Shown one piece after another: positions 25,201 to 34,616 of a stretch of DNA of 64,000 nucleotides. Both the position numbers and the translations under genes were made by a program. Location: positions 18,794,479 to 18,858,478 of the forward strand of contig OX463841.1 in NCBI GenBank assembly GCA_949825065.1, given 5' to 3'. Each line of letters starts with the position of its first letter. Position 1 is the first letter of the stretch. The notes beneath the pieces are model-generated. The model was not told the origin of the DNA. It worked only from the letters and a program-made list of their open reading frames with translations, and did no database searches. The stretch comes from Odontocerum albicorne. Lineage: Eukaryota; Arthropoda; Insecta; Trichoptera; Odontoceridae.

Positions 25201-27950
25201 GAGCCATCTATGAGCAAATTCCGGTTTCATATTTACAGACCTGGTACATGTATTCAACTATTATAGTAGAGGATAATGGCATGAATTTCCAGGAGTTAGC
25301 ATTCAATTCAGATAATATTAAAAGGAATATAGAAAAGATAATTGACAAAGTTCTTAATTTCTTTACAGAAATTTCACCAGATAGATTTGAAAACCCAAAT
25401 CCACTGATTAAAATGAACTTAACATACAAGTATGCTGGTGATTTCAAGAATATTCTCATTGTTAAAAGTGAAAACAGTTTAAAGACTGCAATCGCAATGT
25501 TTAATTCCCAGTACTGTCATGCCATAATGGAGGGTATGACCGAGGGGACAAACTCTAGGGGACGCCCAGGCCGAGAGTACCTGGAGGACCTGTTGGTGGA
25601 CGTGCGCTGCTCAACATATACAGACTTAAAAAGAGCCGCACAGGACAGGGGGGAATGGAGGAGAAGAGTTCAAATTGCTGCAAACCAGTCTTAGGACTGC
25701 AACCACGGAAAGGACTGTATTCTTTTTATATATAGTACTGTTCTTGTCTACAATATTTTTACATGTTATTGGGAGTACAAATTAGTTCAGTCCGTTTCCA
25801 AAAGATGGCTCTGGCTGTTATGAATGGTTCATAGTGACAGCCGATTTTGGCGGTTTCAGAGTGGTTAGACATCTGCCAATAATATTCAGTTTATATCGCT
25901 TTGAGTTTCATGCAAAAACCTTGTTTTGTAGTGTTGAAAATGTCGAATTTTGTGTTAACCGAGCAGCATTTGCGGAGGTTTTAATTTTCTGCTTTAATTG
26001 GAAGAAAAGTGCAGCTGAAGCCCATCAAATGCTTCTCGAAGCTTATGGTGACGCTGCTCTAACTGATAAATCATGTAGGGAATGGTTTCGACGTTTCAAG
26101 GATGGAGATTTCAGCGTCGAAGACAAGCCTCGCTCTGGACAACCAAAAAAATTCGAAGACAAAGAATTAGAGGCATTACTCGAAGAAGATCAGAGTCAAA
26201 CGCAAGAGGAGCTTGCAGAATCATTGGGAGTGACTCAACAAGCCGTTTCCGTACGATTAAGAGCCATGGGAATGATTCAAAAACAAGGAAATTGGGTGCC
26301 TTATGAACTGAAACCGAGAGACGTTGAAAGGCGATTTTTCACTTGCGAGCAGCTGATTCAATGGAAACAAAGAAAAGGTTTTTTGCATCGGATTGTAACT
26401 GGAGATGAGAAGTGGATATTCTGCGACAACCCCAAGAATAAAAAATACTACGCTAAGCCCGGTCAATCGTTGCCATCGACCTCAACATCAACACCAAAAC
26501 CGAACATACATGGTTCGAAGATCATGCTCTGTATCTGGTGGGACCAAAGGGGTGTTGTTTACTATGAGGTGCTGAAACCTGGCGATTCCATTACGGGCGA
26601 TCGGTATCGGCTACAATTAATTAGTTTGAGCCGTGCATTGCGAGAAAAACGGCCGGAATACAAGCAAAGACATGATCAAGTTATTCTTCTTCATGACAAC
26701 GCTCGGCCTCATGTCGCAAAAGTTATAAAAAATATTTGGAAACGCTCAAATGGGATGTTTCAAATGACATTGCTCCTTCTGATTACTGGTTGTAATCAGA
26801 AGGAGCAATGTCATTTGAAAGGATGCAGCACGATTTGGAGCACGATTTGGCGGGTCACCGGTTCACTTCTTTCATAGAAACCGAAAATTGGCTCCAAGAT
26901 GAGTCATTTTTTCGAGATGGAATTTGAAAATTGCCTGAGATGGGAAAAAGTAGTAGCCAGCGATGGACAATACTTTAATCGATCTGTTCATTCATTTTGT
27001 TTAGAAATAAATGCATTTTTGAACACAAAAAAAAACGGACCGAACTAATTTGTACACCCAATACATAAAAATTTTTGGTAGAAAACTCTCAAAATTTTTT
27101 TTTACTATTTTTAATGTAAAGTATACACTGTATGAAAATATATAAGTGCTTAGTCGACGCATGTTTTATAGTAATAAAACAACAAACTCGTATTGTCTTC
27201 TAGAATCCTTACTCTGCAACAGAATATTGAATGCCTATTAATCACAATTGGAAGTGTTTACACGATAAATCTGTGAGGCTTGAAAACATATTATTATAAT
27301 GATCATTAAAAGAAACCCCCCATCCATGTCTCCCAGTAACAGTCAATATTTTACTAGTAAATTTGTGCACAAAAGAAGCAACAACCTGGAAAGGTTTTAC
27401 AATACACAAAGTTGCTTATCTATTCACACAGACATTTCAATATCCCATCCACTATGTCAGAAATGACATCACCATTTTTTACAGGTGGACCGAGTGCTGC
27501 ATGACATGAATTTCCAGAAACATCGGTGGCATTCATGGAATGAAGCAAAACTAACCAACAGTCTTTCCTTGAGAGATAAATGCGAATATAATAAATTGAA
27601 TTAAATACTTACAAACTTAAAACACTAACCTGATTTTCTGATGGTAAAAGGTCTCTTTGTAATCCTTGCTGTAGAATAATTTTTATCTTCAATCTGGTGG
27701 ACAACCAACTATCAGAGTCCATGTCAAAGCAATTTTGTTGATTTGAATGAATTAAAAAATCGCGTAACAATTGACAAGTTTGCTTATGAGATTTCCAATG
27801 AGTTTTTTGATGAGCAACAGAACAGTATCTATAGATTTTACAACCACTACAGGTTTTCAAGTTCTCATCTTTCATTTTACAAACATGGCACACTGTAGAA
27901 TAGTAAAATTCTTCATATAAATTGTCTTTCGTGTAATTTAAAACAGACAT
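12694..27950 (-). CDS. MSS51-like protein with two MYND zinc fingers (four exons, whole gene)
   Basis: Coding exons read leftward are 27950-27630, 22425-22239, 19658-19400 and 13225-12694, about 432 codons. All junctions have GT/AG ends and the phases match (0, 1, 2). Exon 1 holds a canonical MYND finger (CHVC...CSGC...YCS...H...H...C). Exon 2 holds a second, divergent MYND-like finger (CALC...CTKC...YCSVDHQFAHHEKH...C). Exons 3 and 4 match the C-terminal domain of the MSS51/ZMYND17 family, for example LRLVFVGPEL and PDFIVIFNCGFHE. In yeast Mss51 acts in mitochondrial COX1 expression; animal relatives are poorly known, so the role here is inference. The acceptor of exon 3 could instead lie at 19703, adding 15 residues in the same frame; I preferred 19658 for its pyrimidine tract. 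Three introns totalling about 14 kb are full of mariner copies. Confidence 0.85.
13621..14874 (-). mobile_element. mariner family D copy nested in mariner A copy 2
   Basis: The left end TTGGGTGTTAACATAAGTTG and right end (the same motif inverted, near 14820-14869) define a mariner of about 1.25 kb. Minus-strand transposase pieces are about 14467-14270 (helix-turn-helix, SHMTVYRHLKSMG) and 14137-13865 (HDNARPH, then PHPPYSPDLAPSDFHLF, 34 residues between catalytic Asps). Frameshifts separate them. The last bases at the right end (14868-14874) do not match the left TIR, so that boundary is approximate. Confidence 0.83.
14875..16221. other. unassigned 1.35-kb segment within the nested insertion
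   Basis: This DNA sits between the right end of mariner D and the resumption of mariner A. Its right edge, read inverted, begins TTAGGTGCTAACC, which resembles the first bases of the mariner D TIR (TTGGGTGTTAACA). Near 15862-15895 the minus strand contains TAGCTCAGCGGTTA, like a tRNA A-box, with a poor B-box about 45 bases on: possibly an old SINE. A 14-bp-arm hairpin lies near 15239-15271. No protein was recognised. Confidence 0.45.
17324..18093. other. intron 3 of MSS51-like gene, featureless part
   Basis: AT-rich DNA; no gene or repeat recognised. Confidence 0.5.
18094..18279. mobile_element. fold-back element (about 90-bp inverted arms)
   Basis: Left arm 18094-18185 and right arm about 18192-18279 are near-perfect reverse complements, starting GTTTTATCAAACACTGTT at the left edge and meeting around a 6-base centre. 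There are only scattered mismatches and a small indel. No coding capacity. It looks like a snap-back MITE; the superfamily is not clear and the target duplication is uncertain. Confidence 0.85.
18523..18613. repeat. 30-bp tandem repeat, three copies
   Basis: Three identical 30-base units built around CCTTCATATATGGTAGTCAT follow each other without interruption. Confidence 0.95.
18614..19399. other. intron 3 of MSS51-like gene, part next to exon 3
   Basis: No gene seen. The exon 3 donor GTAAGT (minus strand) is at 19394-19399. Confidence 0.55.
19400..19658 (-). CDS. MSS51-like gene, exon 3
   Basis: It encodes DCDQSHCLERNISLQVAKD and the hydrophobic stretch through INELVIHIVGVTYEW, then splices at GATGA|GTAAGT. 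The acceptor is TTTACTGTTTTAG on the minus strand. The incoming phase (1) and outgoing phase (2) agree with exons 2 and 4. Confidence 0.8.
19659..20335. other. intron 2 of MSS51-like gene, left part
   Basis: No recognisable gene or repeat. Confidence 0.5.
20338..21628 (-). mobile_element. mariner family B, copy 1 (nearly full length)
   Basis: Flanked by TA (20336-20337, 21629-21630) with TIRs TTRGGTGTACAAATAAGT. The minus-strand transposase gene runs from ATG at 21454 to TAA at 20414. It is broken by a nonsense codon at about 21219, where sister copies have a Glu codon, by a small insertion near 20660 that shifts frame before the YSPDIAPSDFHLF block, and by further stops. Confidence 0.94.
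20414..21454 (-). pseudogene. mariner family B transposase, broken
   Basis: The N-terminus MSSFEPNKRHLRELLIYFF begins a helix-turn-helix paired-like region (ALTLGVTQQAISHRLKS). [13 protein letters not shown] holds the first catalytic Asp, LHDNAHPH the second, and YSPDIAPSDFHLF the third after the frameshift. Full length would be about 345 residues, usual for mariner. A stop after EDAEL divides it. Confidence 0.88.
21631..22238. other. intron 2 of MSS51-like gene, right part
   Basis: No gene seen. The donor GTAAGT of exon 2 (minus strand) occupies 22233-22238. Confidence 0.55.
22239..22425 (-). CDS. MSS51-like gene, exon 2 (second MYND-like finger)
   Basis: Acceptor ATTATTTTAG, then VWMFPRVCALCYKTN and a finger with C-x2-C, C-x2-C, YCSVDHQFAHHEKHSKIC. 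The donor is ATGAAAG|GTAAGT. The exon enters in phase 0 from exon 1 and leaves in phase 1. Confidence 0.87.
22613..23890 (+). mobile_element. mariner family F copy (broken)
   Basis: Flanked by TA (22611-22612, 23891-23892), with TIRs GAGGGTRGTCCCARAAGTAC. The transposase runs from ATG at 22784 to TAA at 23825 with frameshifts and stops. MVGISKSAVY marks the helix-turn-helix; the first catalytic Asp is in a degenerate TMDVTWVHYF (other mariners have TGDE), the second in HQDNAPVHTS, and the third block reads YSPD-stop-APSDY. It lies in intron 1 of the MSS51-like gene on the opposite strand. Confidence 0.93.
24028..25244 (-). mobile_element. mariner family A, copy 3 (end-deleted)
   Basis: TIRs TCAGGTCTGTAAATATGAAA (left) and the inverted relative (right) lie between TA at 24026-24027 and 25245-25246. 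A deletion removes about 40-60 bases just inside the left TIR. The transposase (25060 down to about 24054) keeps TGDEKWICFENPK and PVKETIEAFSWQ, but the third catalytic Asp is Asn (APFNYY). The second Asp block is shortened (MIMHHRTVKP frame). Several frameshifts. Confidence 0.92.
25248..25694 (+). pseudogene. chimeric open frame ending in a LINE reverse-transcriptase C-terminus
   Basis: The last 55 residues (after MEGMTEGTNSRGRPG, through LEDLLVDVRC to AAQDRGEWRRRV) match the C-terminal tail common in insect LINE ORF2 proteins, where a Gly-Arg-rich turn is followed by an Asp-Arg-x-x-Trp-Arg motif. The first 90 residues (NFQELAFNSDNIKRNIEK, then a Lys/Asn-rich stretch) I do not recognise; they are in frame but of a different, AT-rich character. 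The open frame begins directly beside mariner A copy 3. It is either a 5'-truncated LINE tail fused by chance to open AT-rich DNA or an unknown ORF joined to it. Confidence 0.5.
25940..27003 (+). pseudogene. mariner family C transposase, broken
   Basis: ATG at 25940 (MSNFVLTEQHLRRF) is one base out of frame with the long open stretch from about 25976 (LIFCFNWKKSAAEAH). The stretch contains LGVTQQAVSVRLRAMG (helix-turn-helix), TGDEKWIFCDNPK (first Asp), CIWWDQRGVVYYE and LHDNARPH (second Asp). Just before the third Asp block a 57-bp inverted duplication (26761-26817) breaks the frame after NDIAPSDYW, so the protein would be inactive. Confidence 0.9.
26761..26817. repeat. perfect inverted repeat inside mariner C transposase
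   Basis: Arms 26761-26786 and 26792-26817 (26 bases each) are exact reverse complements around TGGTT. The left arm is normal transposase sequence; the right arm is an inverted copy of it. Confidence 0.96.
27064..27629. other. intron 1 of MSS51-like gene with coding-like patches
   Basis: The region ends at the exon 1 donor GTTAGT (minus strand, 27624-27629). A minus-strand stretch at about 27565-27435 reads DCWLVLLHSMNATDVSGNSC, then a GDVISDIVDGILK segment, to a stop. A second, 27400-27310, reads VVASFVHKFTSKILTVTGRH. Both look more protein-like than their surroundings but are unrecognised. Confidence 0.4.
27630..27950 (-). CDS. MSS51-like gene, exon 1 (start codon, MYND finger)
   Basis: ATG at 27950 (MSVLNYTKDNLYEEFYYSTV) precedes a textbook MYND finger: CHVC, CSGC, YRYCSVAHQKTHWKSHKQTC, with all seven Cys and the His present. 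The exon ends CAG|GTTAGT in phase 0. The start was chosen as the first in-frame ATG. Confidence 0.87.
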
Positions 27951-28517
27951 ATTCAAATTATGTCTATAAGGTTAGTGATAATTTCATTAAGGTTTTTTAT
28001 ACCAGAGAATATATTTTAATATATGTATTTACCAAATTAGAAAACATTTATATAAACAATACCGACAACTATACGAACAATAATTAAGTTCTAATAAAAT
28101 AACACTTAAACGAGTAGAATCCTATTGGAAAATATATAATTCTTAATTTCTTGACGTCAACTACAACAATATACAAAAGTATTCTCACATTTCAACCATA
28201 GATTATTATATAGAACTGTCACATTGACGGCTCACTTGTTTTTCTCTCTGGTCGTCGGCCCGGAAAAGTTGTGCGTTGTCGGTTAAAAAAAATACTAACT
28301 TTTTTTACACTAAATTCATCTTAATTTCATATAACAAATAACCGTTCATACTACCATTATTCATATATGTATTACATTTTAACTTAGATTGTGTACATAT
28401 TTGTGATTAATTTCATCGAAGATCTAAAGGTAGGTAGTATTTTTTTCCTCTCTTTAAATTATTTTTTTTCCTCGTGTCGTCTTTTTTTTCTCTTTCTTTT
28501 TTTAGTACGTAGGTAAA

Positions 28518-30010
28518 ATGATTCCACACAAACCTCCTGATCCCAAACCACCAGATTTAAACTCTGATAGTGAACTACTAACTGAAGAGGAAATCCCGGT
28601 CTCGTCCTTCACAGAAGGGAAAAATAAAACCAAACGAAAGAGAACGAGGAACCTAAAACCTGGGAGCTGCCAGGAAAGAACCGGAAAGAAAGGTAACCCC
28701 TCTTACTATATCATCTGAAATACCTCAAACAGTCACAACCCCTACAACATCCTCCCCTATACCCCCTGCAACCCCGTCTCCTCCCCAGGTAAGGGAATAC
28801 GGCAAACATGACCGATCCCCTTACGTGGTACATGTACAAAAAACTTCAGAGTCACCAAGAACATCCATCAACTCAATTTCCTTTGGGATGTTTCTTTAAA
28901 AAAAAATCCGGACATTTCACCAAGAGACGGCATAAAATGAATAGGCCGAAATAGATTGGCTGTAGCTTTCGATAAATCCCCATCAGCTAATAATTTCCTT
29001 CAAAATGGAGGCCTTGCCGAGTATGGATTTAAATAATTTATTCCTTCTTTCATGGTCACCAAAATGGGCCTCGTAAGAGGAATCCCGGTTGAATGGAAGG
29101 AAGAGGAAATTCGAGAAAACCTGGAAGTACTGGATGGCTATGGAAGAGTCCAGAAAGCCAGAAGACTTAACCGCAAAATAACCAACTCAAATGGTGTGAC
29201 ATGGGTCCCTACACAAACAGTGGTACTAACATTTGACGGACAGGTCCTACCTCAGAGGGTCTATGCTTTCTACAACTCTTTAGTGGTAGAAAAGTACCAT
29301 TTCCCAACCATACAGTGCTACCAGTGCCTCCGTTTTGGACACACGAAGCAACAATGCAGATCATCTGTACGTTGCTTCAAATGTGGCCAATCTCACCTCG
29401 GTGAAACCTGCTCCGTAACGGCTCCAACATGTATTACATGCGGTGGGTGCCATACGGCAGTGGATAGATCCTGCCCGGAATTCACTAGACAAACTAACAT
29501 AAAACGCCTTATGACTGACTAGAACATGTCTTACCAGGAAGAATCAAAATCCACCCCAACCTCTGTGAAATCCTTTGCCGAAGTTACGGCACACGGTGAA
29601 CAAATCTCGCACCCACTTTCCCAAAATACATCCTCTGCTAACCACTATAAGTCCTGGAAACCAAAAATACTAAATGCCACCAAACCCTCGGGTTCCACTT
29701 TTCGTTCTCATATCACTCCCTCGACGAAGAGGGAGATTGAGGGCCTCTTATGGCGTCCAAACACAAACCTTCTTAATGGATGTGGCCTCCCCGAGACACT
29801 TCAATCAGTGCACAATCACTAGATACAAACATTTCAACAACATTAAATAAACTCATATCACTCATCTCTGGTTTCTTATACAATTCTCCTCATATACCGT
29901 CCAACTTTGCCAAAGAAATACTAAACGAAACACAAAATTTAACCTACCAAATCAACACTGAAGAAACAGATTCAATACAAGGAAGTTCCGGACCGACCTC
30001 CCTTAATTAA
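28518..30010 (+). pseudogene. LINE ORF1 (Gag-like, three zinc knuckles), broken
   Basis: The start MIPHKPPDPKPPDLNSDSEL is Pro- and charge-rich. After frameshifts the protein continues at 29052-29522 with an RNA-binding region (VRGIPVEWKEEEIRENLEVL) and three Cys/His knuckles: CYQCLRFGHTKQQC, CFKCGQSHLGETC and CITCGGCHTAVDRSC. It ends in a Ser/Thr-rich tail (29526-30010). This is the layout of Jockey-superfamily ORF1 nucleic-acid-binding proteins. Stops and frameshifts between 28720 and 29050 and at 29521 make it a pseudogene. Confidence 0.85.
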
Positions 30011-30019
30011 ATATTAAAA

Positions 30020-31340
30020 ATGGCCGAAAGAAGATCTCACCTATCATCAAGAATATTGCAATGGAATAGTCGTAGCCTCCCCTCCAACAAGGCTGAATTT
30101 CTTCTGATGCTAGGTGAGTTCTGCCCATCTTTGGCCACCGTCTCGGAGACATGGTTATCTCCGGGGACATTATTTAATGTTCCCGGGTACTCGTGGCTAC
30201 GGGACGATAGGGCGGATGGAAGGGGTGGAGCAGCCCTTTTCATCTTATCATCCATTCCATATACGCAAGCGGTTCTGGGTTCTCGGGACGCCAGCTTCAA
30301 TACAGTCGCTGCCAGAGTCCAGAATATTACGTATAGATCAGTTTATATCCCGCACCCGTCATCCATCATCATCTCACAACTTAGAAATATAATAACAACA
30401 CTACCTCATCCCATCATCTTACTTGGGGATATGAACTCCCATCACACGCTATGGGGATCACCTAGAACATGTAGATTTGGATCCGAAATTATGAATATTC
30501 TGGACGATTTTGAACTTTGTGTACTGAATGACGGATCACCCACCCGCTTAACAGCGCCGAATCGAAATTCAAGCGCAATAGATCTATCCATATGTTCAGC
30601 CACATTAGCCCCTACGCACCCCTACGCAGCCACATTAACCCTCACTTCTTTAAGCCATAACCCCCTCCATGGTCGGATGAAGAGTGTTCAAATGCAATTA
30701 AATCCCGGAAAAAAGTGTACCAATCCTATAAAAATAACATGACAGAGACAAACTTCCTCCTTTTTCGTAAAGTACAAGCCGTCACAAAACGCTTGCTTTC
30801 TAAGAAGAAGAAAGATGGATGGATACGGTTTTGTCACACCCTTTCGCCAGAAACTCTAATAGCGACAGTGTGGGAGAATGTGAAGAAATTTAGATCCGTT
30901 TACTCAACCCACTTACACAAAATACCAACAGAGTGTTGGGTTCACACCTTTTTAAATAAAATTGCTCCTTCATCTCCAACCTAATATGACATGCCATATA
31001 CCTACTTTCTCACCTCTCATAATCATCCTCTAGATGCGCCCTTCACAGAAAATGAACTCAACATGGTTTTGTCCAGCCTAAATGACTCCTCTCCAGGGTT
31101 GGATAACATCCCATATTCCTTTTTAGTGAAAACCCTACCCTACACCAGGAAATATTACCTAACACTGATCAATTGCATTTTCAATACAGAAATAATTCTC
31201 AAGTCCTGGAAAATATTTAAAATTATCCCAATACCTAAAATGGGTAAAGATCTTTCAGGCGGAAATTCCTATAGACCAATAGCCCTTGCATCAACTTTGG
31301 GAAAATCACAGAACATCTTATTAAAAACCGCCTTGAATGG
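30020..31340 (+). pseudogene. LINE ORF2, endonuclease and N-terminal RT, broken
   Basis: ORF2 starts MAERRSHLSSRILQWNSRSL, the N-terminal strand of an APE-type endonuclease. ETWLSPG carries the catalytic Glu region and LLGDMNSHHTLWGS the Asp/Asn-His region; NSSAIDLS follows. After frameshifts near 30600-30740 the RT begins (ENELNMVLSSLNDSSPGLDN, then IIPIPK and YRPIALAST) and stops at the LTR insertion. The reaction would be nicking of target DNA and target-primed reverse transcription; the copy is dead. Confidence 0.87.
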
Positions 31341-32818
31341 TTTCAAACTCTTAACCCTTTAATTAATTAATTCCGTTGGATTACTAAATGCCTGGATGTT
31401 ACAATGTATGACTCTTACTCCGGTAGCTCAGTATAGGTAAAACAAGGCTCAACAAGATCTCAAGATGTCGTGGGAAGAGGTAGGCAGTCGTCAGTGCTTG
31501 GGTAGGTATAAATACATAATGAAACACATATTTGCTGTTAATTAGTTATATATTTAATCCTGACGAGCTGATACTCCGTCAGGAAAATCAAATGGGCAGA
31601 TTACTCTCTGATACTCCGCTAGCCTTTCAGATGGACAGGCAGTCGAAGTAATTTTCTTATCAGGGGTAATCTCACAACAGTCCGTTGCGGAATTGTGCCA
31701 ATTCTCAAAGATTAGATATCGCCAATCTCTAGATTTACTCAAATATCACCATAAAATGACAAGCAAAAGAGGATAAATAAGGTTCATCTTACTCCAATAC
31801 AAAGACACAATGTATTATCCCAGATCCGCTTCAAGTGTAAGACCAGGTCGACTCGTATATAGCCCTCTGACCTTATACTGTTACTACAGGGCCGTGGAAG
31901 TGAAGAAATCCCCACAGTATGGTTGGTGACCGTCAATTCGTGCCGTAATACAGTCACACGACTCGGTCCGGTCCTGAATACTCCAGAATCTTGCGCGCAC
32001 TCGATATTGCTGACAGAATCAGTTAACTTTGACCCGAGATTGAGTTGTACGTCTATCTCGAGATCGTCGTTTGGACAACAATCCAGAATCTGCTCAAATA
32101 AAGACGTAGGTCAAAACAAGATCCCCGTTTGCAGATTATCCAGAATTTACCGAACAAATTGTATCAAAAATAAAAATGAACAATCAAATATGTGACAAGC
32201 TTTTTCGAGTTCGTGAACGGCGTTAAGATGAATAGATGATAGCTTGACAACTTCGTGGCGAGAAAAGAGGCTGGGAAGATCGCGCCCCCTGAATATAAAG
32301 GGTCTCCCGGACCCCCACGTCAATAGAAAGTTGATCGTGACCGTTGAAATAACAATAAATCTCTCCAACAAAAAATCTCTCCACTTCGGCAATTAAAGTT
32401 TATCTAGACTATGGCAGTGTCATAAAGTCGAGAATCTTTTTGTATAGCATCCGGTAACCTTAAAAGCGATACTTAGAATGCTAACAGACAATAAGTGCAC
32501 ACACCCTTTTGAAATATAGCTTGAGCGAAGTTTTATTTCTTTCTTTGGTATTCCTTTGTTTCAATAGTTATCTATGACTGCAATAAATCAGATCGTAAGA
32601 CGGAACACCAATTACCGATCTTCATAAAGACAAGCGTTCTGCATCCTTTAGAAAAGGGAAGAGAAATCTGACCCTTTGAGACATGTTACAATAGGAGCCC
32701 TTCTCGCAAGTGGAGCTTTCTCTTTTTGACTCCCCCGGTTCACTATTTTTAATGGTTATTTATAACTGCAATAAACTAATTGGTCGACCCTACCCGAGCA
32801 AGGGCCCGGGTCCTGACA
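31341..32818 (-). repeat. 3' LTR (left copy)
   Basis: It matches 39189-40666 at a constant offset of 7848 bases with no indels and about five substitutions by eye. It ends (plus strand) GGGCCCGGGTCCTGACA, i.e. starts TGTCAGG on the coding strand. Confidence 0.95.
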
Positions 32819-33049
32819 CTCCACTTTATGTTACCGAATAAAAAAAAAATAAAAAAAAGAATTCAAGTACTGATTACGGCCCTGTGTCAATTGGTCATAC
32901 ACCTGCTTGCCGAAACAAGGATTAGATACTATGCTAAAGGGCATGACGTTACTGGGTCATGCCGGATACGCTCGTGGGCGGTTTAATTTTACCCCAGCAT
33001 TTGCTTTCAATAAGAGTGGAAAACCACGAAGACGCACTCTCAGGGCTTC

Positions 33050-33445
33050 CCTATCTAAGAACACCTGGAAACAATATAACACGTTATAGAACAAGGCACA
33101 ATACAGAAGAACATTAATCATTGCTCTCGCCTCAACATGGTTACACATAACAATTCTATTTATTTTACAATAGACAAACATACAACATTTATCCAAGAAC
33201 ACTTGGAAACAATAACACATTTGTAGAACAAGGTATTAATTATCGCCCTCGCCTCCACATGGTTACAATTAATGATTTTAATTATTTTACAATAAACAAA
33301 CATACAACATCTATCTAAGAACACTTGGAAACAATAAAATATTTATGAAACAAAACACAATATAGAAGAGCATCAATTATCGCCCTCTCCTCAACATGGT
33401 TACACATAATGATTCTAATTTTTTTTTTTACAATAGACAAACATC
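33050..33445. repeat. three diverged tandem units of about 120-140 bp
   Basis: Units beginning near 33050, 33188 and 33310 share AAGAACACYTGGAAACAATA, then YATTAATYATYGCYCTC and CATGGTTACA, and ACAATARACAAACATACAAC. They lie in the interior of the LTR element. Confidence 0.8.
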
Positions 33446-34075
33446 TAGGATTACAAGGCAATATATTTATAAGGCTAATGTTCAGGAACAGATCAAGTTA
33501 CTTATTACTAATTATGTTAGTTCACAACGGCTTCCCCAGAACCGGATCTGATAGTCTGCACTTTTAGGGGCACTGATTTAGATTCTTAACCTAATCACTT
33601 TAATTAAAGAAGCAAGGTGAGTTTCCTCCCGCTTGTCTGGTGATCTTTGACATTATCGCAGAGTACAAGTCTGGCGATATATCAATAATGAGACTATATA
33701 AGACACATTTAACATACAATTTTTCATTACACGGCCCTGAGACACCACACATAGTGTGCGACATCTAACTATAGGTCTCCTCCAGGCCTAAGAACCGACA
33801 AGAAACAGTTACACTTGGTTGTACAATACATCAAATGTGTGTTTATAATATCATCACCTCGGGGATCGTCATCCCTTTAGTGCCAACTCTCGTGCTAGCC
33901 AGAGTCGTCAGTGCGACGCCCACACACATCACGGATGGTGCCAAAATTCACATGATCCATACAAAATACCATGGACATCCGGGCACCGACGGTGCCATGA
34001 GCGTCCACCTAGACCGGGAGCACATGCCAATTTGGGTTCATGACGCCCATGGTTGGAGTCACACTCAACAACCCC

Positions 34076-34490
34076 CACTGGATGTATATAGGCCATCCGT
34101 AAGCCCCTCACTGGATGTATAAAGGCCATCCGTAAGCCTCCACTGGATGTATATAGGCCATCCGTAAGCCCCCTACTGGATGTATATAGGCCATCCGTAA
34201 GCCTCCACTGGATGTATATAGGCCATCCGTAAGCCCCCTACTGGATGTATATAGGCCTCACTATATACATCCAGTAGGGGGCTTACGTAAGCCTCCACTG
34301 GATTTATATAGGCCATCCGTAAGCCCCCTACTGGATGTATATAGGCCGTCCGTAAGCCCCCACTGGATGTATATAGGCCATCCGTAAGCCTCCACTGGAT
34401 GTATATAGGCCATCCGTAAGCCCCCACTGGATGTATATAGGCCATCCGTAAGCCCCCTACTGGATGTATATAGGCCATCCGTAAGCCTCT
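34076..34490. repeat. 32-33-bp minisatellite, about 12 units, one inverted
   Basis: Units read CTGGATGTATATAGGCCATC followed by CGTAAGCC and a short C-rich variable end. Around 34259-34285 one unit is inverted. Long open frames across it are products of the repeat period. Confidence 0.92.
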
Positions 34491-34616
34491 ACTGCATAAC
34501 TGCAGGGTCCCAATTCCTCTAGGTTGTTCATAAACCTCTACTGCATTACTGCAGGGTCCCAAATCCTCTAGGTTGTCCATAAACCTCTACTGCATTACTG
34601 CAGGGTCCCAAATCCA
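34482..34616. repeat. 49-bp tandem repeat, about 2.7 units
   Basis: Units begin TAARCCTCTACTGCATWACT and continue GCAGGGTCCCAA, CTCTAGGTTGT. They directly follow the 33-bp array. Confidence 0.88.

Larger units (their letters stand above)
25769..27061 (+). mobile_element. mariner family C copy (nearly full length, with a templated palindrome)
   Basis: Flanked by TA (25767-25768, 27062-27063), with TIRs TTGGGWGTACAAATTAGTTC. It carries a long plus-strand transposase frame (see next entry). Its TIRs and protein are related to family B but clearly distinct. Confidence 0.94.
28239..31340 (+). mobile_element. Jockey/R1-like LINE, 5' part (5' UTR, ORF1, endonuclease, start of RT)
   Basis: The 5' end (from about 28239, GTTTTTCTCTCTGGTCGTCG) is recognised because the same 240 bases recur inverted at 41694-41935. 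ORF1 and ORF2 follow in order. The RT domain is cut at 31340 by an LTR element and resumes at 40667. No intact reading frame remains. Confidence 0.85.

Noticed and set aside
31554..32392. Short identical open frames in both LTRs (31554-32392 and 39402-40240)
   Set aside because: They recur only because the LTRs are duplicates, have no recognisable domain and are best seen as noncoding LTR sequence.
34173..34580. 135-codon minus-strand frame with repeated GLRMAYIHPVG units
   Set aside because: It is produced by the 33-bp tandem array whose period is a multiple of three; the frame changes where the inverted unit sits.
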